DNA of 64,000 bases from Sphingobacterium arenae (GTDB lineage: Bacteria > Bacteroidota > Bacteroidia > Sphingobacteriales > Sphingobacteriaceae), in NCBI RefSeq assembly GCF_014692505.1, contig NZ_JACNYK010000001.1, positions 939,922 to 1,003,921 on the forward strand, written 5' to 3'. Below are positions 35,346-43,405 of the stretch, piece after piece. Below the pieces are notes generated by a model. The model did no database searches and was not told the DNA's origin. It saw only the letters and a list, made by a program, of their open reading frames with translations. Every line of letters begins with the position of its first letter. The stretch's first letter is position 1. The translations under genes and the position numbers were made by a program.

Positions 35346-35650
35346 AAGTAGCGTTTAAGATGCAATTGAAACCGGGAATGAAGGAAGAATATGAGAAGAG
35401 ACATGCCGCTATTTGGCCAGAATTGGTTGCTTTACTAAAGGATAATGGTATTGCGGATTATAGTATTTATTTGGATGAAGAAACGTATACACTTTTTGCG
35501 GTGCAACGTTTGACTGGTAACTCATCTCAAGAACTGGGAAACACGGAGCTTGTCCAGCGCTGGTGGAAATATATGGCCGATATTATGGAAACCAACCCTG
35601 ACTTTTCTCCGATTTCTAAACCTTTAATAAACGTATTCCATTTAGATTAA
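35342..35650 (+). CDS. rhaM: L-rhamnose mutarotase
   Basis: A 102-residue cytoplasmic protein of the RhaM family, with the typical sequence MKVAFKMQLKPGMKEEYEKR, HAAIWPELVALLKDNGI, YSIYLDEETYTLFA and WWKYMADIMETNPD. It interconverts the alpha and beta anomers of L-rhamnose, speeding entry of freshly released sugar into RhaI. Its family length is normal. It is placed among extracytoplasmic enzymes, overlapping the GH2 stop and only 3 bp before the GH106 start, far from the other rha genes. This separation within one regulon ties sugar release directly to sugar metabolism. Confidence 0.95.
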   Translation: MKVAFKMQLKPGMKEEYEKRHAAIWPELVALLKDNGIADYSIYLDEETYTLFAVQRLTGNSSQELGNTELVQRWWKYMADIMETNPDFSPISKPLINVFHLD

Positions 35651-35653
35651 ACG

Positions 35654-38398
35654 ATGATAAAGAGAAGATTTTTAGCGATATTGCTATGTTATGGACTGAC
35701 TACCTCGATGGGATGGACACAAGACTTGTGGCCTAGCGTAACAAAGGAAATGAAGCCGTGGACACGCTGGTGGTGGCTTGGTTCTGCAGTAGATAAGCCA
35801 AATCTCGAAAGAGAAATTAAATTATTGGACGAAGCGGGATTTGGCGGTGTCGAGGTAACACCAATATATGGAGCAAAAGGATACGAAGATCGGTATATCC
35901 CGTTTCTTTCGAAACAATGGATAGATATGCTGGAATTTACAGTAGATCAGGCAAAGTCTCACCAAATGGGTGTCGACATTAATTTAGGGACAGGCTGGCC
36001 ATTTGGTGGATCCCAAATCGACGAACAACATGCGGCGACCAAATTGTTTTTGGATGAAATCAATCTGAAGAAAGGACAAGCTATAACATTTCCGCTAGGG
36101 GTAAGTGATACTAAACAAAGTTTTAGCAAATTACAGGCTCTTCGAGCGTTTAAATCTAATGGAGAAGAGATTGATCTGGATAACCTGATGCATAACCAGT
36201 CGGGAAGCTGGGTAGCACCAGAAGATGTCCGGGTAGTTGCGCTTTTTTCGGGAAGAACGCGTCAAAAAGTAAAGCGTGCTGCTCCAGGAGGTGAGGGCTT
36301 TACGCTTGACCATTTGGGTAAAGAATCGGTGCAACGTTACTTCAGCCATTTTCAGAAAGCATTTCAAGGAAAAGACTTACAGATCCGCGCTTTTTTTAAC
36401 GACAGCTATGAAGTATATGGTGCCAACTGGACCGATAGCTTTTTGGAAGAATTTGAAAAAAGAAAGGGTTATAAATTACAGGCGTATTTATTAGACTTTT
36501 CCGGAAAAGGAAAGGACAAAGAGCGGGAAAAGCGCGTGAAATCAGATTATCGGGAAGTAGTGAATGCTATTCTCCGGGATAACTTTTTGATTCCTTTTAC
36601 CTCGTTTTCCAATCAACACGGTGCGCTATCGAAAAACCAGGCACACGGGTCTCCGGGAAATCTGATAGACTTGTATGCCAGTACCGATATTGCCGAATGT
36701 GAGACCTTTGGATCGAGTTTTTTTGCTATTCCGGATTTGAGACGCGACAGTACCGATGTTCGGAATGTCGATCCGGATCCGATGATGTTTAAATTCGCAT
36801 CGTCGGCAACCCACACGACTGGTAAAAAATATACTTCTTCCGAAACGTTTACTTGGCTCACGGAGCACTTCAAGACATCGCTCGCGCAGGCAAAACCAGA
36901 GGTCGAGCAGTTGTTTTTAGCCGGCGTAAACCATGTGTTTTATCACGGTACAACCTATTCCCCTGAAGATGTGCCGTATCCGGGCTGGTTGTTTTATGCA
37001 TCGGTTAATTTCACGACCAACAACTCGTTTTGGTCTCATCTTTCCGGATTAAATAGCTATATCACCCGTGTGCAATCTATTTTGCAGACGGCAAAGGCGG
37101 ATAATGAACTGTTAGTTTATTGGCCCATATACGATGTATGGCACGATACAAAGTCACCCTTCAAGACGTTAAGTGTACATCATGTTGATAATTGGTTGCA
37201 TCCAACTGAGTTCTATAAGCAAAGTATGTACTTACAACGTTTAGGTTATAGTTTTGATTTTGTGACCGATGCGATCCTCGCTAAATCGACGGTAAAAGAT
37301 AAGGTGGTCGTAACGGCGGAGAATGCGCGACCCTATAAGGTTATCTACATCCCATCGACTCAGTATTTTTCGGAGAAAACCCTCGCCAATCTATTGACAT
37401 TAGCAAGGAACGGCGCGACAATTATTTTTGAAACACTGCCAAAAGATGTGAATGGCCTGGCGAATCTGGAAGAGCGTCGTAAAAAGATGAAAGATCTGTT
37501 GGCAACGCTGCACTTTGACGGGGATGAAGAAAACCAATATACAGCCTATGGTGACGGAAAAGTCTACCTGACGAATGATGTTTACTCAGCTTTAGAAACC
37601 GAACAATTGTATGCGGAGCGACTAGCACGTACGGGGTTGAAATTTAATAGACGGGTGACGGAAAAAGGGACGTACTATTACCTGGTGAACCATACCGATA
37701 AAACAGTAGACCAATTTGTTCGGTTAAATAGCGAGGGAACGCATTATACGTTATTGGATCCGCAGACTGGCGATATATTTAATCTTCCAATAGAAAAGAG
37801 AACTATTCGCTTGCAGATTCCTGCCGGTTATGCTTGGGTGGTGTATGTGTCCGATATGGATAAAGTAGATACGGACTATCGCTATATCAATCAACCACAA
37901 GAGGAAAAGGTGTTCGTTCATCCGTGGAGGGTAAGCTTCTTGCACGGCGGGCCACAATTACCCAAAGCACGAATATTGGACAAGTTAAGCTATTGGACAA
38001 CTTGGGGAGATGCGGTCGCTGAAAAGTTTTCTGGCACGGCTGCTTACGAAACCTCGTTCACCATCGAAAAGAAGTCGGACAAGGGATATCAATTGCATTT
38101 GGGGGCGTTGGGTGAAAGTGCACAGGTTTGGGTAAATGGAAAAGACGCCGGTATCGTATGGGCTCATCCGTTTACGGTAGAAATTGGTGATGTGTTACAA
38201 AATGGGAAAAATGATATACGGATAGAAGTCGCTAATTTGATGGCTAACCGCGTTCGGGATCTCGATAAGCGAAGAGTTTCCTGGCGCAACTATCATGAGA
38301 TCAATTTCGTAAATATTGATTACGAAGATTTTGATGCAAGTCATTGGAATCTAATGGATAGCGGGCTGAAAGGGCCTGTGCGTCTATTCAGTTATTAA
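35654..38398 (+). CDS. GH106-type alpha-L-rhamnosidase
   Basis: A 914-residue exported protein (signal peptide ending near GWTQD). The GH106 opening TKEMKPWTRWWWLGSAV leads to the barrel motifs GFGGVEVTPIYGAKG, GVDINLGTGWPFGGS, FFNDSYEVYGANWT, and SSETFTWLTEHF with GVNHVFYHGTTYSP. The C-terminus is a galactose-binding-like sandwich (VWVNGKDAGIVWAHPF). It would remove alpha-linked L-rhamnose from the non-reducing end after GH105 has acted. It ends the GH105-GH2-rhaM operon, 3 bp after rhaM, and a strong terminator follows. It is one of three GH106-type proteins here, each clearly different, implying different linkages or acceptors. Confidence 0.88.
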   Translation: MIKRRFLAILLCYGLTTSMGWTQDLWPSVTKEMKPWTRWWWLGSAVDKPNLEREIKLLDEAGFGGVEVTPIYGAKGYEDRYIPFLSKQWIDMLEFTVDQAKSHQMGVDINLGTGWPFGGSQIDEQHAATKLFLDEINLKKGQAITFPLGVSDTKQSFSKLQALRAFKSNGEEIDLDNLMHNQSGSWVAPEDVRVVALFSGRTRQKVKRAAPGGEGFTLDHLGKESVQRYFSHFQKAFQGKDLQIRAFFNDSYEVYGANWTDSFLEEFEKRKGYKLQAYLLDFSGKGKDKEREKRVKSDYREVVNAILRDNFLIPFTSFSNQHGALSKNQAHGSPGNLIDLYASTDIAECETFGSSFFAIPDLRRDSTDVRNVDPDPMMFKFASSATHTTGKKYTSSETFTWLTEHFKTSLAQAKPEVEQLFLAGVNHVFYHGTTYSPEDVPYPGWLFYASVNFTTNNSFWSHLSGLNSYITRVQSILQTAKADNELLVYWPIYDVWHDTKSPFKTLSVHHVDNWLHPTEFYKQSMYLQRLGYSFDFVTDAILAKSTVKDKVVVTAENARPYKVIYIPSTQYFSEKTLANLLTLARNGATIIFETLPKDVNGLANLEERRKKMKDLLATLHFDGDEENQYTAYGDGKVYLTNDVYSALETEQLYAERLARTGLKFNRRVTEKGTYYYLVNHTDKTVDQFVRLNSEGTHYTLLDPQTGDIFNLPIEKRTIRLQIPAGYAWVVYVSDMDKVDTDYRYINQPQEEKVFVHPWRVSFLHGGPQLPKARILDKLSYWTTWGDAVAEKFSGTAAYETSFTIEKKSDKGYQLHLGALGESAQVWVNGKDAGIVWAHPFTVEIGDVLQNGKNDIRIEVANLMANRVRDLDKRRVSWRNYHEINFVNIDYEDFDASHWNLMDSGLKGPVRLFSY

Positions 38399-38421
38399 TA
38401 CTTTTCCTGTCTATTTTCTAT

Positions 38422-38457
38422 AAAGAGGCCATTTTCGAAAAGGAAATGGCCTCTTTT
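38422..38457 (+). terminator. Intrinsic terminator after the GH105-GH106 operon
   Basis: AAAGAGGCCATTT (38422-38434) and AAATGGCCTCTTT (38444-38456) form a perfect 13-bp stem with a 9-base loop and a short T-run. This stops transcription before the susC promoter. Confidence 0.85.
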
Positions 38458-38465
38458 ATGACGAC

Positions 38466-38510
38466 CATGAGAGTGCATAACAGTTTTGTTACACAAACTT
38501 TCTACCTTGC
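38466..38510 (+). promoter_or_regulatory. Direct-repeat operator and -7 box of the susC/susD operon
   Basis: CATGAGAG (38466-38473) and CATAACAG (38476-38483) precede a TACCTTGC -7 box at 38503-38510, spacing 37 bp. The element is almost the same as the rhaT one, including the TTTT that follows, which places transporter genes for polysaccharide and monosaccharide under one sub-type of the site. Confidence 0.7.
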
Positions 38511-38554
38511 TTTAGAGCTAGTATAAATCTATGGTATAACAAGTTGATAAATCT

Positions 38555-41500
38555 ATGAGAGAGTCCGTTTTTTTTTATTGTTTGCTTACCCTTTTTCTTG
38601 GTACCAGTCATGTTTTGGTAGCGCAGGAAGCATTGACGGGAAAGGTCGTAAACGCATTGCAGCAGCCTATACAGGGGGTTTCTGTACAGGTTTTAGGAGA
38701 TGGGAACCGTTCTTCTTCTTCTGATGTAGATGGAGCGTTCAGCGTGTCTGTTAAGGTTGGTGAAACATTACGTTTTACCTCCGTGGAGTATGAGAATCAA
38801 AATCTTGTCGTGAAGGCATTACAGCCATTGACGGTCGTTATGAAAACGAAAGATGAGGTGTTGGATGAAGTAGTGGTTATCGGCTATGGTACGCAGCGTC
38901 GTTCGGATGTCATTGCTCCTGTTTCCAAATTTGATGCTGAAGGTTTGGAGGAACGTCCATTGGTACGTGTCGATCAGGCATTAGTAGGACAAATGTCGGG
39001 TGTTCGGGTAAAACAGACAACCGGTGTGCCAGGCAAGGGACTTAGTGTGCAGGTCCGGGGATCAGGTTCTATTACCGCCGGTAGCGAACCGTTGTATGTA
39101 ATCGACGGATTCCCGTTGGCAACTGCAGCACCCAATGGATCGGGAAACTATGCGCAGGGCAATCCACTGGACAATATCAACCCGAACGATATTGAATCCA
39201 TTGAGGTGTTAAAGGATGCTTCGGCAGCAGCTATTTACGGATCGAGAGCTGCCAATGGGGTCGTACTCATTACCACAAAACGGGGAAAATCCGGAAAACC
39301 GGCCATTTCTTTCAATACCTATTTGGGAGCATCATCGCCTTATCGAAAACTGGATATGTTAAATGGAGAGGAGTGGATAGATCGTTCTATAGAAATGATT
39401 AACAGTGCGTGGGTGGTTTCCGGCGCGGGACGGACCGCTAACCAGAGTATGGACGAACGCCGGGCAATTTTAGGTTTGGATCCGGGAACCTATAATACCG
39501 CGTTTATGTTCGACGAACGCTGGTTGCAAGATGGCCAGCCCGGTCTACATTTAATCGATTGGCAAGATGAGGCTTATCGCACCGGAATGGTACAAAACTA
39601 TCAATTAGGCGCGTCTGGTGGTACGGAGTACGTGAATTATTACGTGTCCGGAAATTATATGGATCAAAAGGGTATTGTGCGCGGCTTGGATTATAAAAAT
39701 TATGCCTTACGGGCAAATGTGGATGTCAAACCCACTAAAAAGCTGGCGTTTGGAATGAACCTTGCGCCCACATACTCCGAAGCGAATGATCCCGGGGTAG
39801 AGGGAAAAGATAATATCATACACCAAATTTATTCTATGTCGCCCGTACAGGAAAATCCAGCGGGTATGGTCAATGTTTTTGATAATCCGCGGTATCCTTG
39901 GAGTACATCGACAAATGACCCCATTGCAAAACTAGATCATTATGATGGCGAAAACAAAACAGCACGTATTTTAGCGACATTATATGGCCAATATAATATT
40001 TTAGATAACTTGGTTTTTAAAACTACGGTAAATTTAGATCATACGGACTATACATCGTTTCGTTACCGGCCGTATACAGTCGGTGGAGATCTGCCGCAGC
40101 GTACGACGAGACCGAATTTTGCTACGTATGGGTCGAGCAATAAATATCGTAAACAGACTTTCGTCAATGAGAATACGCTAACATACAATTTGGAACGTGA
40201 TAGACATAGCCTGACAGCGTTATTGGGACATGCGTATAACTACGATCGATTCGATGCATCTACGATTACCTCGCAGGGAGGGTATCGAAATAGCAATGTC
40301 AAGACGTTGAATGCGGCCGTAGGAACAACGGCTTCTACCGATGCGACCAAGAATTTATTGTTGTCGTATTTTGGACGTGTACAGTATGCTTTTGATAGCA
40401 AATATTTGCTATCGGCTAGTATGCGCCGCGATGGATCGTCGCGTTTTGGAGCGAATACTAAGTGGGGTTGGTTCCCGTCATTATCGGCCGGTTGGCGTTT
40501 GTCAGAGGAAAATTTTATACAGTCTGCCGATTTCATCCAAGATTTAAAAATTAGGGCGAGTTACGGTGAATCCGGTAATAATAACATAGGCGATTACAGC
40601 AGCGTAGCCGTATTGAATGCTGCAAACTACTCATGGGGAGGGGCTGCTGCACCGGGATGGGCACCGGGAAATATCATTAATCCAGATCTTACTTGGGAGA
40701 AATCGAGGACCTTTGATGTAGGCTTGGATTTTGCTTTGTTCCGTTCTCGATTATCTGGATCATTTGATTGGTACACGAGAACGAGTAGCAACCTCTTGCT
40801 GAACGTGCCGACCATGTTTGCATCGGGCTTTTCTTCCTTGCTCGACAATGCAGGGGAAGTGCAGAGTCGTGGTTGGGAGATAGAGATTAGCTCTCGTAAT
40901 ATACAACGCGACAATTTCTCTTGGTCGACCTCACTTAACCTGAGCCATAATACGAATAAGGTGACAAAACTGATAGGTGATCAACAAGAAATTCTGATAC
41001 CATCGTCTTTCGATATTGAGCACAGTATTCTGCGGGTTGGACAACCGATGTACAGTATTTATGTGGTACAACAAGATGGAATCCTGACGCAACAGGATAT
41101 TGATAATGGAGCCGCATTATATGGTACGCAGGTAGCCGGTGATCCGCGCTACGTGGACGCTAATGGAGATAAAGTGATCGATGCGGATGACAGGGTGATT
41201 GTTGGGCATCCGAATCCCGATTATGTCTGGGGAATCACGAACGACTTTCGGTATAGGAATTTCGATGTAAGCTTTATGTTTCAAGGTCAGAATGGTGGAC
41301 ACCTTTATTCGCTTTTGGGTCGTGCTTTAGGGCGTACCGGGCAAGGAGCGACAGACAATGCACTAGGCTTCTATCGGGATAGGTGGCGTTCGGCAGAAGA
41401 TCCTGGCGAAGGTCGGGTTGGAAATGCATATTCTACCTTTGGGCGCATAAAAAATACAGATTGGCTGTATTCCTCAGACTATTGGCGTTTACGCAATGTT

Positions 41501-41734
41501 ACCTTCGGATATAACTTTAAAGATATTCGTTTAGCCGGACAATCTTGGTTAAATACGGGCCGTGTATATCTTACTTTAGAAAATTTTTGGGGAAAAGACA
41601 AATATGACGGAGGATTGAACCCCGAATCCGCCAATACCAATTTGAGTGGTAGCAGTACATATATGGAACCCGGCGATTATGGTGGATTAGCTTTGCCGAA
41701 GACAATCACATTTGGTATAAACTTGACTTTTTAA
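38555..41734 (+). CDS. SusC-like TonB-dependent outer-membrane transporter (RG-I locus)
   Basis: A 1059-residue barrel. Signal peptide (ends near LVAQE), then a carboxypeptidase-regulatory-like domain (LTGKVVNALQQPIQGVSV, about 28-105). Next come the TonB-box region DEVVVIGYG, the plug (VRGSGSITAGSEPLYVIDG, VLKDASAAAIYGSRAANGV) and the barrel, ending in the hydrophobic TFGINLTF with a terminal Phe. It imports oligosaccharides across the outer membrane with energy from TonB-ExbBD. The partner SusD gene follows after 3 bp. Substrate is inferred from the surrounding RG-I enzymes and the shared operator. Length and domain order are ordinary for the family. Confidence 0.95.
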   Translation: MRESVFFYCLLTLFLGTSHVLVAQEALTGKVVNALQQPIQGVSVQVLGDGNRSSSSDVDGAFSVSVKVGETLRFTSVEYENQNLVVKALQPLTVVMKTKDEVLDEVVVIGYGTQRRSDVIAPVSKFDAEGLEERPLVRVDQALVGQMSGVRVKQTTGVPGKGLSVQVRGSGSITAGSEPLYVIDGFPLATAAPNGSGNYAQGNPLDNINPNDIESIEVLKDASAAAIYGSRAANGVVLITTKRGKSGKPAISFNTYLGASSPYRKLDMLNGEEWIDRSIEMINSAWVVSGAGRTANQSMDERRAILGLDPGTYNTAFMFDERWLQDGQPGLHLIDWQDEAYRTGMVQNYQLGASGGTEYVNYYVSGNYMDQKGIVRGLDYKNYALRANVDVKPTKKLAFGMNLAPTYSEANDPGVEGKDNIIHQIYSMSPVQENPAGMVNVFDNPRYPWSTSTNDPIAKLDHYDGENKTARILATLYGQYNILDNLVFKTTVNLDHTDYTSFRYRPYTVGGDLPQRTTRPNFATYGSSNKYRKQTFVNENTLTYNLERDRHSLTALLGHAYNYDRFDASTITSQGGYRNSNVKTLNAAVGTTASTDATKNLLLSYFGRVQYAFDSKYLLSASMRRDGSSRFGANTKWGWFPSLSAGWRLSEENFIQSADFIQDLKIRASYGESGNNNIGDYSSVAVLNAANYSWGGAAAPGWAPGNIINPDLTWEKSRTFDVGLDFALFRSRLSGSFDWYTRTSSNLLLNVPTMFASGFSSLLDNAGEVQSRGWEIEISSRNIQRDNFSWSTSLNLSHNTNKVTKLIGDQQEILIPSSFDIEHSILRVGQPMYSIYVVQQDGILTQQDIDNGAALYGTQVAGDPRYVDANGDKVIDADDRVIVGHPNPDYVWGITNDFRYRNFDVSFMFQGQNGGHLYSLLGRALGRTGQGATDNALGFYRDRWRSAEDPGEGRVGNAYSTFGRIKNTDWLYSSDYWRLRNVTFGYNFKDIRLAGQSWLNTGRVYLTLENFWGKDKYDGGLNPESANTNLSGSSTYMEPGDYGGLALPKTITFGINLTF

Positions 41735-41737
41735 GAG

Positions 41738-43246
41738 ATGAAAAAGATATTATATTTTGTAATGAGTTTAGGGTTGTTAATGTCCTGCGATATGGACTTA
41801 GGACAACAACCGATATCGGATCCTGCAGCAGAGACTTATTTTCAAACAGTAGATGATTTCAATCAAGGACTGAATGCTGTATACAGCTCTGCCAGAGGCT
41901 ATCCGGATCGTTTGATGAACCTATCGGAAACGCGATCGGATAATTTATATGCCGTGTCTGACGGAGGTGTACGCGATTGGGAAGGTGTAAACAGCTTTCA
42001 TCAAAATATTGCAGCGAACCCCTATATTGTAGAAGCTTGGCAAACGAACTTCACGGGTATTTTCAGAGCAAATAATTATTTGGAACAACTGGCTGAAAAA
42101 GGAGAAGCTGTCATTTTGGAAGAAGATGTGCGTCGACAAATGGAAGGGCAAGCACGCTTTCTCCGTGCGTTCTATTATTTTGATCTCATTCGCTATTTCG
42201 GAAAGGTGCCGTTGATCGATCGTGTAGTCGATGCGCCAGAAGCAAAAACGATTCCCCGCAGCCCTGTAAGTGATGTGTATAACTTGATTATTGAAGATCT
42301 GAATACGGCGATAGATTATTTACCGGCACCGAGTGATTATGCTGCCGCGGATAAGGGAAGAGCAAATAAATATAGTGCAAAAATGCTGTTGGGATTAGTC
42401 TACATGACACGGTCAGGCCCTGATCTAGGCATTGAAGGCGCTGGTCTGAATTCGAATGAATGGGATGAAGCAGTAAAGCAATTTAACGATATTATCGCCA
42501 GTAATGAATTTGAATTGTTACCATCTTATGCCCGTATTTTCGATTATACGAATGAAAATAATGAAGAAGTCATTTTTAATATTGAATATGCTACCGGAAG
42601 CAATCCCGCAGTCGGTTCGACCTTTCCCTGGGTACTCGTACCCGATACGTGGTTTCGTTCTTTAGGATTTGGCGCACAGGGCGGGTTGACGATACGACCG
42701 GTCTCGACGGAGCTTGTGGATAAATACGAAACAGATGATGTGCGTCGTGGTTTTAGTATTCAAGAAGGCTATGAAGATGGAGATAATGTGGAGACCCGAC
42801 CTTTTATTAAGAAGTTTGTGGATATCAGTAGAGTACCGATTACCAGTAGAACGGATTGGCCGATCAATTATATTGTGTTCCGTTACACAGACCTACTGAT
42901 GCTTAAAGCAGAGTGTGTACTGAACGGAGCATCCGGATCGACGGATACCGATGTGGATGATATCGTGAACTTCGTTCGAGAGCGAGCAGGGCTGACATCT
43001 CCCTTAACGGGAGTTACGAAAGCACAACTGCTGGAAGAACGACGTCGCGAGTTTATAGGAGAAGGGATACGTTGGTTTGATCTTATTCGCTCGGGAACAG
43101 TGGAAAACACGATGAACACATGGATTGAAGAAGAAGATACCGGTGGACAGATGCGGGATTTCCAGATTGACTATGTGTTATACCCCGTTCCACAATCAGA
43201 AATGAATACAGCTCCAGGGCTGTACGATCAAAATAATGGGTATTAG
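41738..43246 (+). CDS. SusD-like surface glycan-binding lipoprotein (RG-I locus)
   Basis: A 502-residue RagB/SusD protein. The lipobox (LGLLMSCDMDLG) anchors it to the outer membrane. The N-terminal SusD region (AETYFQTVDDFNQGLNAVYSSA) is followed by TPR-type helices (QARFLRAFYYFDLIRYFGKVPL). The C-terminal block ERRREFIGEGIRWFDLIRSG and the ending YPVPQSEMN are standard. It forms the lid of the SusC transporter and captures RG-I oligosaccharides. It starts 3 bp after susC and is followed by a terminator. No conventional SusE/SusF-like binding protein follows; the next genes are GH106 and GH105 under their own operator. Confidence 0.95.
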   Translation: MKKILYFVMSLGLLMSCDMDLGQQPISDPAAETYFQTVDDFNQGLNAVYSSARGYPDRLMNLSETRSDNLYAVSDGGVRDWEGVNSFHQNIAANPYIVEAWQTNFTGIFRANNYLEQLAEKGEAVILEEDVRRQMEGQARFLRAFYYFDLIRYFGKVPLIDRVVDAPEAKTIPRSPVSDVYNLIIEDLNTAIDYLPAPSDYAAADKGRANKYSAKMLLGLVYMTRSGPDLGIEGAGLNSNEWDEAVKQFNDIIASNEFELLPSYARIFDYTNENNEEVIFNIEYATGSNPAVGSTFPWVLVPDTWFRSLGFGAQGGLTIRPVSTELVDKYETDDVRRGFSIQEGYEDGDNVETRPFIKKFVDISRVPITSRTDWPINYIVFRYTDLLMLKAECVLNGASGSTDTDVDDIVNFVRERAGLTSPLTGVTKAQLLEERRREFIGEGIRWFDLIRSGTVENTMNTWIEEEDTGGQMRDFQIDYVLYPVPQSEMNTAPGLYDQNNGY

Positions 43247-43269
43247 TTTTTATTATATGTAGGAGTTAG

Positions 43270-43307
43270 AGAGCTGCTTGATTTTATTTGAGCAGCTCTT
43301 TTCTTTT
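43270..43307 (+). terminator. Intrinsic terminator after susD
   Basis: AGAGCTGCT (43270-43278) pairs perfectly with AGCAGCTCT (43291-43299) around a 12-base loop, followed by a T-rich run. It ends the susC/susD transcript. Confidence 0.82.
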
Positions 43308-43318
43308 CTATCCTTGCA

Positions 43319-43363
43319 CAGGATACGGCATGATAGCTCTACGACATACTTTGCCTAAATTGC
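43319..43363 (+). promoter_or_regulatory. Direct-repeat operator and -7 box of the GH106-GH105 operon
   Basis: CAGGATAC (43319-43326) and CATGATAG (43329-43336) precede a TAAATTGC -7 box at 43356-43363, spacing 37 bp. The -7 box is the same octamer as at the minus-strand GH28 promoter. A TACTTTGC at 43347 is an alternative -7 but breaks the fixed spacing. Confidence 0.68.
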
Positions 43364-43405
43364 GACTGGCAACTATATCATAAATTAATATTATAAACCG
43401 TTCTG

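Noticed and set aside
43347..43354. TACTTTGC as -7 box of the GH106-GH105 operon
   Set aside because: It looks promoter-like, but TAAATTGC at 43356 keeps the 37-bp spacing seen at all other sites and matches the GH28 promoter.
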